The notes beneath the pieces are model-generated. The model ran no database searches. It saw nothing but the letters and a program-made list of their open reading frames with translations, and was not told the origin of the DNA. From NCBI RefSeq assembly GCF_001983165.1, contig NZ_MNPU01000037.1, positions 1-59,494 on the forward strand: 59,494 nucleotides of DNA, in the 5' to 3' direction. The number at the start of each line of letters is the position of its first letter. Within the stretch, counting starts at the first letter, position 1. Shown here in pieces: positions 10,392 through 20,216 of the stretch. Position numbers and translations under genes: made by a program. This DNA comes from Pseudomonas gessardii. Its GTDB lineage: Bacteria; Pseudomonadota; Gammaproteobacteria; Pseudomonadales; Pseudomonadaceae.

Positions 10392-12614
10392 TCAGCGAAC
10401 CGTCAGCACCGGGCTGCCCAGGCGCTCCAGCAAGGTCGCCTGCGCACTGCGCGGGTTCTGGTTGCCGGTCGGGGTGTTGCGCAGGTAGCGCCCGTCCGAT
10501 TGCAGGCTCCAGCTGTGGGTGTTATCGGTCAGATAGCTCTCCAGTTCCTTCTTGACCCGCATGATCAGCTTCTTGCCTTCCACCGGGAAACAGGTCTCTA
10601 CGCGCTTGTCGAGGTTGCGCTCCATCCAGTCGGCACTGGACAGGAACATCTGCTCTTCGCCGCCGTTGAGGAAGTAGAACACCCGCGTGTGCTCCAGGAA
10701 GCGGCCGATGATCGAACGCACATGGATATTGTGGGACACACCCGCGATGCCCGGACGCAGGCAGCACATGCCCCGCACCACCAGGTCGATACGCACGCCG
10801 GACTGGCTGGCCTTGTACAGCGCGCGAATGATCTTCGGATCAGTCAGGGAGTTGAACTTGGCGATGATGTGCGCCGGCTTGCCATCGAGGGCGAACTGGG
10901 TCTCGCGGGCAATCATGTCGAGCATGCCCTTCTTCAGGGTAAACGGCGCATGCAGCAGTTTTTTCATGCGCAGCGTCTTGCCCATGCCGATCAACTGGCT
11001 GAACAGTTTGCCGACGTCTTCGCACAGCGCGTCGTCGGAGGTCAGCAGGCTGTAGTCGGTGTAGAGCTTGGCGTTGCCGGCGTGGTAGTTACCGGTGCCC
11101 AGGTGCGCGTAACGCACGATCTCACCGGCTTCGCGGCGCAGGATCAACATCATCTTGGCGTGGGTCTTGAAGCCCACCACGCCATAGATCACCACCGCGC
11201 CGGCCGCTTGCAGGCGGCTGGCCAGTTGCAGGTTGGACTCTTCGTCGAACCGCGCACGCAGCTCGATCACCGCCGTGACTTCCTTGCCGTTACGCGCAGC
11301 GTCGACCAGTGCATCGACGATTTCCGAATTGGCGCCGCTGCGGTACAGGGTCTGGCGCACGGCCAGGACGTGGGGGTCCTTGGCGGCCTGGCGCAGCAGG
11401 TCGACCACCGGGGTGAACGACTCGAAGGGGTGCAGCAGCAAGATGTCCTGCTTGCTGACCACGCTGAAGATGTTCTCGCTGTTTTGCAGCAGTTTCGGGA
11501 TCTGCGGGGTGAACGGCGTGTATTGCAGCTCCGGGTGACTGTCCAGGCTGGTGATACTGAACAGGCGCGTCAGGTTCACCGGGCCGTTGACCTGGTACAG
11601 CTCGGTCTCGGCCAGGTTGAACTGCTTGAGCAGGTAGTCCGACAGGTGCTTGGGGCAGGTATCCGCCACTTCCAGGCGCACTGCGTCGCCGTAGCGCCGC
11701 GAGAACAGCTCGCCGCGCAGGGCGCGGGCCAGGTCTTCCACATCTTCGGTGTCTACCGCCAAGTCGGCGTTACGGGTCAGGCGGAACTGGTAGCAGCCCT
11801 TGACCTTCATGCCCTGGAACAGGTCATCGGCGTGGGCGTGGATCATCGACGAAAGGAATACATAGTTATCGCCAGCCCCCCCGACCTCTTCCGGTACCTT
11901 GATAATGCGTGGCAACAGGCGCGGCGCGGGGATGATCGCCAGGCCCGAGTCACGGCCAAAGGCATCGATACCTTCGAGCTCGACAATAAAGTTCAGGCTC
12001 TTGTTCACCAGCAGCGGGAACGGGTGCGTCGGGTCCAGGCCAATCGGGGTAATGATCGGCGCGATCTCGTCGCGGAAATAGCGACGGACCCAGGTCTTGA
12101 GCTTGACGGTCCAGTTGCGCCGACGGATGAAGCGCACCTGGTGCTTTTCCAGCTCCGGCAACAGGATGTCGTTGAGGATGGCGTATTGGCGGTCCACATG
12201 GCCGTGCACCAGCTCGCTGATGCGGGCCAGGGCCTGGTGCGGCTGCAGGCCATCGGCGCCGGCCTGTTCACGGGCGAAGGTGATCTGTTTCTTGAGGCCG
12301 GCGACACGGATCTCGAAGAACTCGTCCAGGTTGCTGGAGAAGATCAGCAGGAACTTCAAGCGCTCCAGCAGCGGGTAGGACTCATCCAGCGCCTGTTCCA
12401 GCACACGGATATTGAATTGCAGTTGCGACAGCTCGCGATGGATGTACAGGCTGCTGTCGTCCAGGTTCGGAATCACCAGAGGCGGTGCCGCCACCACCGG
12501 CTCCGCGATCACGACAGGCTGCTCAGGCACAAGCTCCGGCGGGGTTTCGGCGACCTGTTCAACCACCGGGTGCGCATCTTTTACAGCAACGTCTGTGAGT
12601 CCTTCGGTATTCAT
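10392..12614 (-). CDS. ppk: Polyphosphate kinase 1
   Basis: Membrane-associated enzyme that polymerises the gamma-phosphate of ATP into inorganic polyphosphate. 740 aa: N-terminal domain from YIHRELSQLQFN, head domain with SSNLDEFFEIRVAGLK, and two phospholipase-D-like catalytic domains. The autophosphorylated His lies in GFKTHAKMMLILR; YAHLGTGNYH and the C-terminal YFLNGGEEQMFLSSADWM segment complete the active site. The first 45 or so residues are a Pro/Val-rich extension. It starts 18 bp after hemB and is probably cotranscribed with it. Confidence 0.97.
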   Translation of the reverse strand: MNTEGLTDVAVKDAHPVVEQVAETPPELVPEQPVVIAEPVVAAPPLVIPNLDDSSLYIHRELSQLQFNIRVLEQALDESYPLLERLKFLLIFSSNLDEFFEIRVAGLKKQITFAREQAGADGLQPHQALARISELVHGHVDRQYAILNDILLPELEKHQVRFIRRRNWTVKLKTWVRRYFRDEIAPIITPIGLDPTHPFPLLVNKSLNFIVELEGIDAFGRDSGLAIIPAPRLLPRIIKVPEEVGGAGDNYVFLSSMIHAHADDLFQGMKVKGCYQFRLTRNADLAVDTEDVEDLARALRGELFSRRYGDAVRLEVADTCPKHLSDYLLKQFNLAETELYQVNGPVNLTRLFSITSLDSHPELQYTPFTPQIPKLLQNSENIFSVVSKQDILLLHPFESFTPVVDLLRQAAKDPHVLAVRQTLYRSGANSEIVDALVDAARNGKEVTAVIELRARFDEESNLQLASRLQAAGAVVIYGVVGFKTHAKMMLILRREAGEIVRYAHLGTGNYHAGNAKLYTDYSLLTSDDALCEDVGKLFSQLIGMGKTLRMKKLLHAPFTLKKGMLDMIARETQFALDGKPAHIIAKFNSLTDPKIIRALYKASQSGVRIDLVVRGMCCLRPGIAGVSHNIHVRSIIGRFLEHTRVFYFLNGGEEQMFLSSADWMERNLDKRVETCFPVEGKKLIMRVKKELESYLTDNTHSWSLQSDGRYLRNTPTGNQNPRSAQATLLERLGSPVLTVR

Positions 12615-12632
12615 CGAGTGTTCCTGTGAGGG

Positions 12633-13646
12633 CTATTGTTGCTCTCTAAGCAATTGGGCGGCACGGGCGGCAAAGTAAGTCAGGATGCCATCGGCACCCG
12701 CACGTTTAAAGGCGGTAAGAGATTCCAGGACGACACCTTCACTCAACCAGCCATTTTGAATCGCGGCCATGTGCATCGCATATTCACCACTGACCTGATA
12801 GACAAAGGTCGGCACCTTGAATTCCTCCTTGACCCGATAAAGGATGTCCAGGTACGGCATGCCAGGCTTGACCATTACCATATCGGCGCCTTCGGCCAGG
12901 TCCGCCGCCACTTCGTGCAAGGCTTCGTGGCTGTTGGCCGGGTCCATCTGGTACGAGGCCTTGTTGGCCTTGCCCAGGTTCAACGCCGAGCCGACCGCAT
13001 CGCGGAACGGGCCGTAGTAGGCACTGGCATACTTGGCCGAATAGGCCATGATCCGCACATTGACATGCCCGGCCAGCTCCAGCGCCTCGCGGATCGCCTG
13101 GATCCGACCATCCATCATGTCCGACGGGGCCACCACCTGGGCGCCCGCGGCGGCATGGGACAGCGCCTGCTTGACCAGTGCGTCAACAGTGATGTCGTTC
13201 TGCACATAGCCTTCTTCATCCAGGATGCCATCCTGCCCGTGGGTGGTGAACGGGTCCAGCGCCACGTCGGTGATCACCCCCAACTCCGGGAACCGCTCGC
13301 GCAGGGCGCGGGTTGCGCGCTGGGCAATGCCTTCGGGGTTCCAGGCCTCGGCGGCGTCCAGGGACTTGAGCCCGGCCGGCGTGACCGGGAACAGCGCCAG
13401 CGCCGGGATCCCCAGCTCGACCCACTGTGCGGCCTCTTCCAGCAGTAGATCGATGGTCAAACGCTCGACACCCGGCATCGACGTCACCGCTTCCCGGCGA
13501 TTTTCACCGTCCAGCACAAACACCGGCAGGATCAGATCATCCACCGTCAGGACGTTTTCACGCACCAGGCGGCGAGAAAAATCATCACGACGGTTGCGGC
13601 GCAGGCGGGTAGCGGGAAACAGGCGTTGGGCGGGGGTAAAGCTCAC
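12633..13646 (-). CDS. hemB: Delta-aminolevulinic acid dehydratase (porphobilinogen synthase)
   Basis: Condenses two 5-aminolevulinate molecules to porphobilinogen in heme biosynthesis. The GTG start at 13646 (CAGGAG 7 nt upstream) gives 337 aa, the length of the P. aeruginosa enzyme; the in-frame region upstream is not protein-like. The Schiff-base lysines lie in IMAYSAKYASAYYGPFRDA and MVMVKPGMPYLDI. The metal-site region reads VALDPFTTHGQDG, without the cysteine triad of zinc enzymes, so it belongs to the Mg-type group of pseudomonads. Upstream of ppk in the same direction. Confidence 0.97.
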   Translation of the reverse strand: MSFTPAQRLFPATRLRRNRRDDFSRRLVRENVLTVDDLILPVFVLDGENRREAVTSMPGVERLTIDLLLEEAAQWVELGIPALALFPVTPAGLKSLDAAEAWNPEGIAQRATRALRERFPELGVITDVALDPFTTHGQDGILDEEGYVQNDITVDALVKQALSHAAAGAQVVAPSDMMDGRIQAIREALELAGHVNVRIMAYSAKYASAYYGPFRDAVGSALNLGKANKASYQMDPANSHEALHEVAADLAEGADMVMVKPGMPYLDILYRVKEEFKVPTFVYQVSGEYAMHMAAIQNGWLSEGVVLESLTAFKRAGADGILTYFAARAAQLLREQQ

Positions 13647-13864
13647 GGCAGACTCCTGAGCCCGGCTTGACGGGCGAGCGTGACAGTTATAAGCGGCCAT
13701 TATGACGAAGGAATGACAGTTGTGCTTACTCATCCATCCGGCATACGGCCTGTCGTCGCATTCATGGTTTCTGTAGGAAATGTTCACTTCGTGACACATC
13801 TCGATACTTTCATGAATGTTCGCGAAGGCGTAGGCTGCGCGTTCATTTCGCCAGCACCCAGACA

Positions 13865-14509
13865 ATGCTCCAACAATTTCTGAATGACTTTGGCTACTTT
13901 GCCCTCTTCCTGGGGACGTTCTTTGAAGGTGAGACCATTCTGGTACTCGCAGGCTTCCTGGCGTTCCGCGGATACATGGATATCAACGTGGTGGTGGTGG
14001 TCGCGTTCTTCGGCAGCTACGCCGGCGACCAGCTCTGGTACTTCATGGGCCGCAAGCATGGGCGCAAATTGTTGGCGCGCAAGCCACGCTGGCAACTGCT
14101 GGGCGATCGGGCGCTGGAGCATATCCGCCGGCACCCGGATATCTGGGTATTGAGCTTCCGTTTTGTCTATGGCCTGCGCACGGTCATGCCCGTGGCCATT
14201 GGCCTGTCGGGCTACCCGCCGGGACGCTACCTGTTGCTCAACGGCATTGGCGCGGCGATCTGGGCGGCAGCGCTGGGCGCGGCGGCCTATCACTTTGGCG
14301 CCGTGCTCGAAGGCATGCTGGGCAGCGTCAAGAAGTACGAGCTGTGGGTCCTGGGCGCCTTGCTGGTGCTCGGCCTGGGCTTGTGGCTGCGCCGGCGCAT
14401 CCGCAACGCCCGCCTGGCCCGGGAAAACTGCGCCGCCGAGCAAGCCCAACTGGCGCAGGCGCAACTGGCCGAGCCGAAAAAGCCCGAGCCTACGACACCC
14501 ACCGAGTAA
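13865..14509 (+). CDS. DedA family inner-membrane protein
   Basis: Integral membrane protein of the DedA/SNARE-associated family, whose members act in lipid flipping and envelope homeostasis. 214 aa with the family motifs GTFFEGETILVLAGF, GSYAGDQLWYFMGRKHG and FRFVYGLRTVMPVAIG, several hydrophobic segments, and a charged Lys/Glu/Pro-rich C-terminal tail. The last 20 bp overlap the convergent hydroxylase gene tail to tail. Divergent from hemB with a 218-bp gap between them. Confidence 0.9.
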   Translation: MLQQFLNDFGYFALFLGTFFEGETILVLAGFLAFRGYMDINVVVVVAFFGSYAGDQLWYFMGRKHGRKLLARKPRWQLLGDRALEHIRRHPDIWVLSFRFVYGLRTVMPVAIGLSGYPPGRYLLLNGIGAAIWAAALGAAAYHFGAVLEGMLGSVKKYELWVLGALLVLGLGLWLRRRIRNARLARENCAAEQAQLAQAQLAEPKKPEPTTPTE

Positions 14510-15725
14510 GCCGGCCCCGACAACAGTAGAGGCCGATGACACTGAGCAGGCTGTAGCTGGCCAGCCCCAGCCAGCCCAGCGCGCTGGCCGGCCACAACCC
14601 GACCAGCGGCGCCAACCACACCAGCGGCACGTTCAGCAGCAGCCGCAGCAACTCAGCCTTCAAGGCCCATGGGCGGTTCTCCAGTGCCACGCCCAAGGTA
14701 AACAGCCCCAACGCCATCACACTCCAGCCCAGCACCAACGCGGCGGTCGGCATACCTTCGCCAAAGTTCATCAGGTAGCTGCCAAAGCCCACATACGCGG
14801 CAAATTGCAGGGCGATGTAGACCTGCTGGCGTGTATCGAGGGGCACCTCGAATTTGCGGAACTGGCTCAGGTCCGGCTTGGTCAGCGGGTACTTGGCCTT
14901 GACGTCCGCCGGGCGCCAGCCGGTGCGCATGAACCAGATACGCAACTTGTCCCACCCACTTTCGGTACGCCGGGCATCACTCCACAGCTGCGCATAGAAC
15001 TGCAGGTTGGCCCACAGCGGGTTCCAACTGGCCAAAGGCGTGGTCACGCCAAAGATCACCGGCTCGTTTTCGTCTTCTTCCTGGAACGAACCAAACAGGC
15101 GGTCCCAAATAATGAACACCCCACCGTAGTTGCGATCCATGTAGAGAGCGTTCTGTGCATGGTGGGCTCGATGATTGGACGGCGTGACAAAAAACCACTC
15201 GAACCAGCCAAGCTTGGGCACATGACGGGTATGCACCCAGAATTGATACAGCAGGTTGAGTGACGCCACACTGATAAAGACCACCAGCGGTACACCGGCC
15301 ACAGCCAGTGGCAGATAGAAGATCCAGCTCAACAGGAAACCCGTGCTGGTCTGGCGCAAGGCCGTGGTGAGGTTATAGTCCTCGCTCTGGTGATGCACCG
15401 AGTGCGCCGCCCACAGGATGTTGCGCTCATGCCCGCAGCGGTGCAGCCAGTAGTAGCAGAAGTCATAGAAGACAAAGGCAAACACCCAGGTCCAGACGCT
15501 CTGGGTCGCCAGCTCGAACAGTGCCAGGTGCTGGAGGGCAAAGGCGTAGGTCAGCAGGCCCACGCCCTTGGTCAACAGCCCGGTGGTGGTGGACAACACA
15601 CCGGTGCTCAGGCTGTTGATGGCATCGGCCACCCGGTAGTTGCGCTCGCCGCGCCAACGGTCAGCCAGCAGTTCGAGCACAATCAGGGCAATGAAAAACG
15701 GTACCGCGTAAGGGACGAAGTCCAT
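14490..15725 (-). CDS. Sterol desaturase / fatty acid hydroxylase family protein
   Basis: Membrane di-iron oxygenase of the fatty acid hydroxylase superfamily. 411 aa from the ATG at 15725 (a TTG two codons upstream is also possible). The histidine boxes are clear: WLHRCGHE, HSVHHQSE and NHRAHHAQN, between hydrophobic helices (YAVPFFIALIVLELL at the N-terminus, FLLSWIFYLPLAVAGVPLVV centrally). The last 120 residues hold further hydrophobic helices beyond the core domain. The substrate is unknown; a lipid is likely. Confidence 0.88.
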   Translation of the reverse strand: MDFVPYAVPFFIALIVLELLADRWRGERNYRVADAINSLSTGVLSTTTGLLTKGVGLLTYAFALQHLALFELATQSVWTWVFAFVFYDFCYYWLHRCGHERNILWAAHSVHHQSEDYNLTTALRQTSTGFLLSWIFYLPLAVAGVPLVVFISVASLNLLYQFWVHTRHVPKLGWFEWFFVTPSNHRAHHAQNALYMDRNYGGVFIIWDRLFGSFQEEDENEPVIFGVTTPLASWNPLWANLQFYAQLWSDARRTESGWDKLRIWFMRTGWRPADVKAKYPLTKPDLSQFRKFEVPLDTRQQVYIALQFAAYVGFGSYLMNFGEGMPTAALVLGWSVMALGLFTLGVALENRPWALKAELLRLLLNVPLVWLAPLVGLWPASALGWLGLASYSLLSVIGLYCCRGRLTRWVS

Positions 15726-15840
15726 GGGCAAGTCCGATCAATTATTGTTACATCAAGATTAGGTCGAGTGGTCGGATATCCCATTGGCAATGAGTGACAA
15801 ATCAGTAGACATTTAACGCCATAAATCAGGAGAAATGCCC

Positions 15841-16506
15841 ATGAGCAAAAAGATTGCAGTGATCCTTTCCGGCTGTGGCGTGTACGACGGCGCTGAAATC
15901 CATGAAAGCGTGATCACTTTATTGCGCCTGGACCAACGCGGCGCCGAGGTCCAGTGCTTTGCCCCGGATATTGCCCAGCTGCATGTGATCAACCACCTCA
16001 CGGGTGCAGAAATGCCCGAGTCGCGCAATGTCCTGGTGGAGTCGGCACGCATCGCCCGGGGCGAAGTGAAGGACATTCGCCAGGCCCGCGCGGAAGACTT
16101 CGACGCACTGATCGTGCCCGGTGGTTTTGGCGCGGCGAAGAACCTGTCGAACTTTGCCCTTGAGGGCGCCGGCTGCAGCCTCAACCCGGATGTACTGGCG
16201 CTGGCCGAAGCCTTTGCCGAAGCGAGCAAGCCCGTGGGGCTGATCTGTATCTCGCCGGCACTGGCGGCGAAGATCTACGGCCCGGGCGTGGTCTGCACCA
16301 TCGGCAACGACACCGACACGGCTGCGGCCCTGGACAAGATGGGCGCCACCCACCAGGCGTGCGCGGTCGACGAGATCGTCGAAGACAAGGCACGCAAACT
16401 GGTGAGCACACCAGCCTATATGCTGGGCAAGAACATCAGCGAAGTGGCCTCCGGCATCAACAAGTTGGTGGACCGGGTGCTGGAACTGACCCACGAGCAC
16501 GACTGA
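15841..16506 (+). CDS. elbB: ElbB-like glyoxalase (isoprenoid biosynthesis glyoxalase)
   Basis: DJ-1/PfpI-superfamily protein; the E. coli homologue ElbB has glyoxalase activity and was linked to isoprenoid synthesis. 221 aa with the family start KKIAVILSGCGVYDGAEIHES, the GGFGAAKNLSNFA loop and the nucleophile-elbow region GLICISPALAAK. Two in-frame ATGs occur (15835 and 15841); AGGAG is only 2 nt from the first but 8 nt from the second, so I use 15841. Single gene, convergent with the iron permease across a REP hairpin. Confidence 0.92.
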   Translation: MSKKIAVILSGCGVYDGAEIHESVITLLRLDQRGAEVQCFAPDIAQLHVINHLTGAEMPESRNVLVESARIARGEVKDIRQARAEDFDALIVPGGFGAAKNLSNFALEGAGCSLNPDVLALAEAFAEASKPVGLICISPALAAKIYGPGVVCTIGNDTDTAAALDKMGATHQACAVDEIVEDKARKLVSTPAYMLGKNISEVASGINKLVDRVLELTHEHD

Positions 16507-16540
16507 ACGGGCGACACCGATCAAACATATGTGGCCTGTC

Positions 16541-16587
16541 TAGGGGTGGATTTGTGTGGGAGCTGGCTCCCACACAGCCAGCCCCTA
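16541..16587. repeat. REP-type palindrome between convergent genes
   Basis: GTGTGGGAGC / GCTCCCACAC (16554-16563 with 16566-16575) nested in an outer AGGGG/CCCCT pair. It is the short form of the GTGGGAGC REP seen several times in this window and sits between two converging genes, where it could end both transcripts. Confidence 0.75.
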
Positions 16588-16606
16588 CATTTTTATCGTG
16601 GCGTGC

Positions 16607-18505
16607 TCAGGAAGCCACCACCCGGCGCTTCTCGGCCAACCGGCTGCGGCTGTACAGCACCACAATCGCAATGATCGCCAGCGCCTGTGCACTCAACGAA
16701 TACGCATCGGCATGAATGCCCAACCAGTCAAAATCAAAGAACGCCACCGGCCGGGTGCCGAAGATGCCGGCTTCCTGCAACGCCTTGACACCATGCCCGG
16801 CAAACACTACCGACAGCGCACACAGCAGCGCCGCGTTGATTCCGAAGAACAGCGCCAGCGGCAGCTTCGCCGAGCCACGCAGGATGATCCACGCCAGGCC
16901 CACCAGCAGCACCAGCGCCGTGGCGCCACCGGCCAATACCGCGTTATGCCCGGCAGGGCCGGCCTGTAGCCACAGGGTTTCGTAGAACAGGATCACTTCA
17001 AACAGTTCGCGGTACACCGAGAAGAACGCCAGGATCGCAAACCCAAAACGCCCACCGCCGCCGACCAGGCTGCTCTTGATGTAGTCCTGCCAGGCGGCCG
17101 CATGACGGCGGTCGTGCATCCACACCCCCAGCCACAGCACCATCACGCTGGCAAACAGCGCCGTGCAGCCTTCCAGCAACTCGCGCTGGGCACCGCTGAC
17201 GTCAATCACATAGGCCGCCAGGGCCCAGGTCGCCGCACCGGCCAGCAAGGCCAGGCCCCAACCGATGTTGACGCTGCGCACCGCCGACTGCTGGCCGGTG
17301 TTGCGCAGGAAGGCGAGGATCGCCGCCAGCACCAGGATCGCTTCCAGCCCTTCACGCAGCAGAATCAGCAAGCCCGAGATATAGCTCAACGACCAGCTCA
17401 GGCCGTCGCCGCCCAACAGGCCGGCCGCTTCAGTGAGCTTGCCCTTGGCCACGTCCAGGCGCTGCTGGACCTGTTCGATCGGCAATCCATCCTGCAACGA
17501 CTGCCGATACGCCATCAGGGCCTTCTCGGTGTCCTTGCGCACGTTGGCATCGACGTTATCCAGGGAGCTCTCCACCAGCTCGAAACCTTCCAGGTACGCC
17601 GCTACCGACAGGTCGTAGGCCTGTTCGTGCTCGCCGCCGCGGAACGCCACCAGGCTTTTATCCAGGGTGGCGGCGGTGTACGCCAGCAACTGCGCCGGGC
17701 CACGCTGGACCTGCGGCGGCTGCGCGCGCTGGGCGCGGAACACCCGGACGGCGTCCGGCCCCTCGGCGGCCAGCACTTCTTCCGGGGTCTGGCGGGCCAG
17801 GTCGGCCAGGTTGAAGGATTTTTCGCTATTGGCTGCCGCCGGGTCAGCAGTGAAGCCGGCGATATAGGTCGCCAGGTCCCAGCGCTGACGGTCATCCAAC
17901 TGGTCGGCGAACGACGGCATATCGGTGCCTTCGACGCCCAGGCCCAGGGTGTTGTAGATGCCATACAGGCTCAGGCGGTCCAGGCGCTGCGCATCGCGCA
18001 GGTTGGCCGGTGGCGGGGTCATGCCGACACCCGCCGGGCCATCGCCCGCCCCGGCGTCACCGTGGCATACCGAGCAGTGCTGGGCATACAGCGGCGCGCC
18101 GCGGGTCGGGTCGGGGGTAATGGCCGGTGCCTGGCTCACTTCATAGGCCGCCGCCAGTTGCGCCCCCAGTTGCCGCGCCTGGCGCGCTACCACGCCGCCA
18201 TCCTGGTGGGTGGTGACGGCGGCCAACAACTCAGCGACACCTTTGACCAGGCTTGCGCGCTCAGGCTTGTCCGGCAGTTGCGCCACCAGGCCCTGCAACA
18301 CACCGAGGAATTCCACCTGCTCACGGTACTCGGACTCATCGACCACCTTGCCCGCCTCCACCGTCGGCGGATAGTCAGCGCCAATGTAGTCCAGTAAATG
18401 CAGGGCCTGGGGCGCACCGTCTGCAGTGGCCGCCAGCAGGTTGAAGCTGCACAACACCAACGCCGGCAACAACAGCCAGGCGAGAAAACGGGAAGGGGCA
18501 GTCAT
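16607..18505 (-). CDS. Cytochrome c / FTR1 fusion iron permease
   Basis: Predicted high-affinity ferrous/ferric iron permease with a built-in cytochrome c. 632 aa: signal peptide (LLLPALVLCSFNLLAATA), a c-type heme site CSVCHGDAGAGDG at about residue 144, a helical spacer, then from about residue 375 the FTR1 membrane domain with the iron-binding motif LLREGLEAILVLAAILAF and a second Glu-containing helix SVYRELFEVILFYETLW. In the fusion the heme domain plausibly handles iron redox chemistry in the periplasm (inference). Transcribed away from the envelope operon across a 300-bp region. Confidence 0.9.
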   Translation of the reverse strand: MTAPSRFLAWLLLPALVLCSFNLLAATADGAPQALHLLDYIGADYPPTVEAGKVVDESEYREQVEFLGVLQGLVAQLPDKPERASLVKGVAELLAAVTTHQDGGVVARQARQLGAQLAAAYEVSQAPAITPDPTRGAPLYAQHCSVCHGDAGAGDGPAGVGMTPPPANLRDAQRLDRLSLYGIYNTLGLGVEGTDMPSFADQLDDRQRWDLATYIAGFTADPAAANSEKSFNLADLARQTPEEVLAAEGPDAVRVFRAQRAQPPQVQRGPAQLLAYTAATLDKSLVAFRGGEHEQAYDLSVAAYLEGFELVESSLDNVDANVRKDTEKALMAYRQSLQDGLPIEQVQQRLDVAKGKLTEAAGLLGGDGLSWSLSYISGLLILLREGLEAILVLAAILAFLRNTGQQSAVRSVNIGWGLALLAGAATWALAAYVIDVSGAQRELLEGCTALFASVMVLWLGVWMHDRRHAAAWQDYIKSSLVGGGGRFGFAILAFFSVYRELFEVILFYETLWLQAGPAGHNAVLAGGATALVLLVGLAWIILRGSAKLPLALFFGINAALLCALSVVFAGHGVKALQEAGIFGTRPVAFFDFDWLGIHADAYSLSAQALAIIAIVVLYSRSRLAEKRRVVAS

Positions 18506-18642
18506 GAATGACTCTCAAATGGAAACAAGAAGTAACATATTGTCGAATGTTAATGGGTTTGACTCAAGATGTTAGTGATTGACGGCTGAAATCAGTGGCC
18601 TGCGTAGTGGCACAAACCTTAAAGAATGCAGCTGAAAAGCCA

Positions 18643-18670
18643 TTGTTTTGCCAGTAACGAGGCCTATAAT
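18643..18670 (+). promoter_or_regulatory. Sigma-70-type promoter of the envelope operon
   Basis: TTGTTT at 18643-18648, a 16-nt spacer, then a perfect TATAAT at 18665-18670, 139 bp before the COG3014 start codon. The rest of the 300-bp divergent region (18506-18808) shows no gene; I saw no convincing Fur box for the iron permease. Confidence 0.6.
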
Positions 18671-18808
18671 GCGCCGCCTTCGTTATCGCGAAACGGCATT
18701 TCGGCTCCTCTTTTTATGAGGAATATGTGGGAAAAGACTTTTCCTGCGCTTGGTTATTCGGCCCGACCAGCCCCTTCGGCCGATTACGCTCAGGGAAGCA
18801 GCACCTCA

Positions 18809-20206
18809 ATGGCATCTCGCGTCTTTACCTCCCTTGCCCTCGCGGCGGTTACGCTGCTGTCGGGCTGCTCGATGTTCCGCAGCTACGACACTGAACTGCA
18901 AGCCACCAACCAGCAGTTGGCCAGCGGCAATGTGGATGCCGCGCTGACCCTGCTGGAGAAGAACAACAGCAGCGAAGACAAAGACCTTCTCTACTATTTT
19001 GAAAAAGGCGAGTTGCTGCGGGCCAAGGGCGACCTGGCCGGCAGCCAGGCGGCCTGGCACCGTGCGGACCTGGTGGTGTACACGTGGGAAGAGTCGGTCA
19101 AGTTCGATACCGAGCGCTACCTGGCGCAATTCGGCAGCTTCCTGGTCAATGACAAGGTGCGGCGCTACGAAGGCTATGACTACGAAAAAGTCATGCTCAC
19201 CACCCAAATGGCGCTGAACCTGCTGGCGGTCAATGACTTCGACGGCGCACGCACCGAAATCAAGAAGACCCACGAACGCGAAGCTGTGATCGCCGAACTG
19301 CGGGACAAGGAATACCTCAAGCGCGAAAACGAAGCCGAGCGTCAGGGCGTCGCCACGCAGTTCAAAGACCTGCGCGGCTACCCGGTGGAAAGCCTCGACG
19401 CCCCGGACGTGGTGGGCCTGAAGAACAGCTACCAGAGTGCGTTCAGCCATTACCTGGCTGGCTTCGTCTACGAAGCCCTGGGCGAAAAGGACCTGGCCGC
19501 GCCGGGCTATCGCAAGGCCGCCGAATTGCGCCCCAACACACCGTTGCTGGAACAGGCCCTGCTCGATCTGGATGCCTCCCCCGTGGCGGCTGACGAAAGC
19601 GACGTGCTGATCGTGGTGCAGAGCGGCCTGGCGCCGGCCCGCGACTCGATCCGCCTGCCGCTGCCGATCCCGATCGACGGGCATTGGGTGATCACGCCGC
19701 TGTCGTTCCCGGTGATCAAGCCAGACACCTCGACGGCCACCTTTGCGCAGATCGGCGTCGATGGCCGCCAGCAAAACCTCACCGCCCTCAACAGCACCAC
19801 CGCGATGTCGCGCCGCGCCCTGCGCGACGATATGCCGGGGATCATCCTGCGCACCACCGTGCGCGCCATCAGCCGCGGCGTGACACAAAAGAACCTGAAC
19901 CAGACCAACCCGATGGCCGGCCTGGTGCTGGGCATCGCCTCCGCCGTCACCGAGGGCGCCGATACCCGCACCTGGCGCACCCTGCCGGACATGACCCAGG
20001 TCACGCGCCTGCGCCTCAAGCATGGCGAGCACCAGGTGAGCCTGCCCAATGCCCTGGGCGGCAGCTTGGTGACGGTCAAGGCCGAGCAACGCCATCAGGT
20101 GATCACTTTGCGGGTGGTCGGCAACCAGGTGTTCGCCAGCGGCGTGGCGGCCCGTGTGGTCGCGAGCAACCCGGCCCAGGCCGTCGCCAGCCTCAAACAA
20201 CCTTAA
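18809..20206 (+). CDS. COG3014 family lipoprotein
   Basis: Predicted outer-membrane-directed lipoprotein of unknown function. From the ATG at 18809 the product is 465 aa and opens with a lipoprotein signal (ALAAVTLLSGCS; lipobox Cys at about residue 23). The body resembles a TPR-like helical array (NQQLASGNVDAALTLLEKNN, YFEKGELLRAKGDLAGSQAAWHRAD), as expected for COG3014. First gene of a four-gene operon with YcfL- and LpoB-like genes, which suggests a role in envelope or peptidoglycan synthesis (inference). The frame is open further upstream, but the promoter at 18643-18670 and the lipobox argue for 18809. Confidence 0.85.
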   Translation: MASRVFTSLALAAVTLLSGCSMFRSYDTELQATNQQLASGNVDAALTLLEKNNSSEDKDLLYYFEKGELLRAKGDLAGSQAAWHRADLVVYTWEESVKFDTERYLAQFGSFLVNDKVRRYEGYDYEKVMLTTQMALNLLAVNDFDGARTEIKKTHEREAVIAELRDKEYLKRENEAERQGVATQFKDLRGYPVESLDAPDVVGLKNSYQSAFSHYLAGFVYEALGEKDLAAPGYRKAAELRPNTPLLEQALLDLDASPVAADESDVLIVVQSGLAPARDSIRLPLPIPIDGHWVITPLSFPVIKPDTSTATFAQIGVDGRQQNLTALNSTTAMSRRALRDDMPGIILRTTVRAISRGVTQKNLNQTNPMAGLVLGIASAVTEGADTRTWRTLPDMTQVTRLRLKHGEHQVSLPNALGGSLVTVKAEQRHQVITLRVVGNQVFASGVAARVVASNPAQAVASLKQP

Positions 20207-20216
20207 GGAGCACGCT

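Noticed and set aside
10500..12629. 709-codon plus-strand frame opposite ppk
   Set aside because: Antisense shadow of ppk, whose catalytic motifs are intact on the minus strand.
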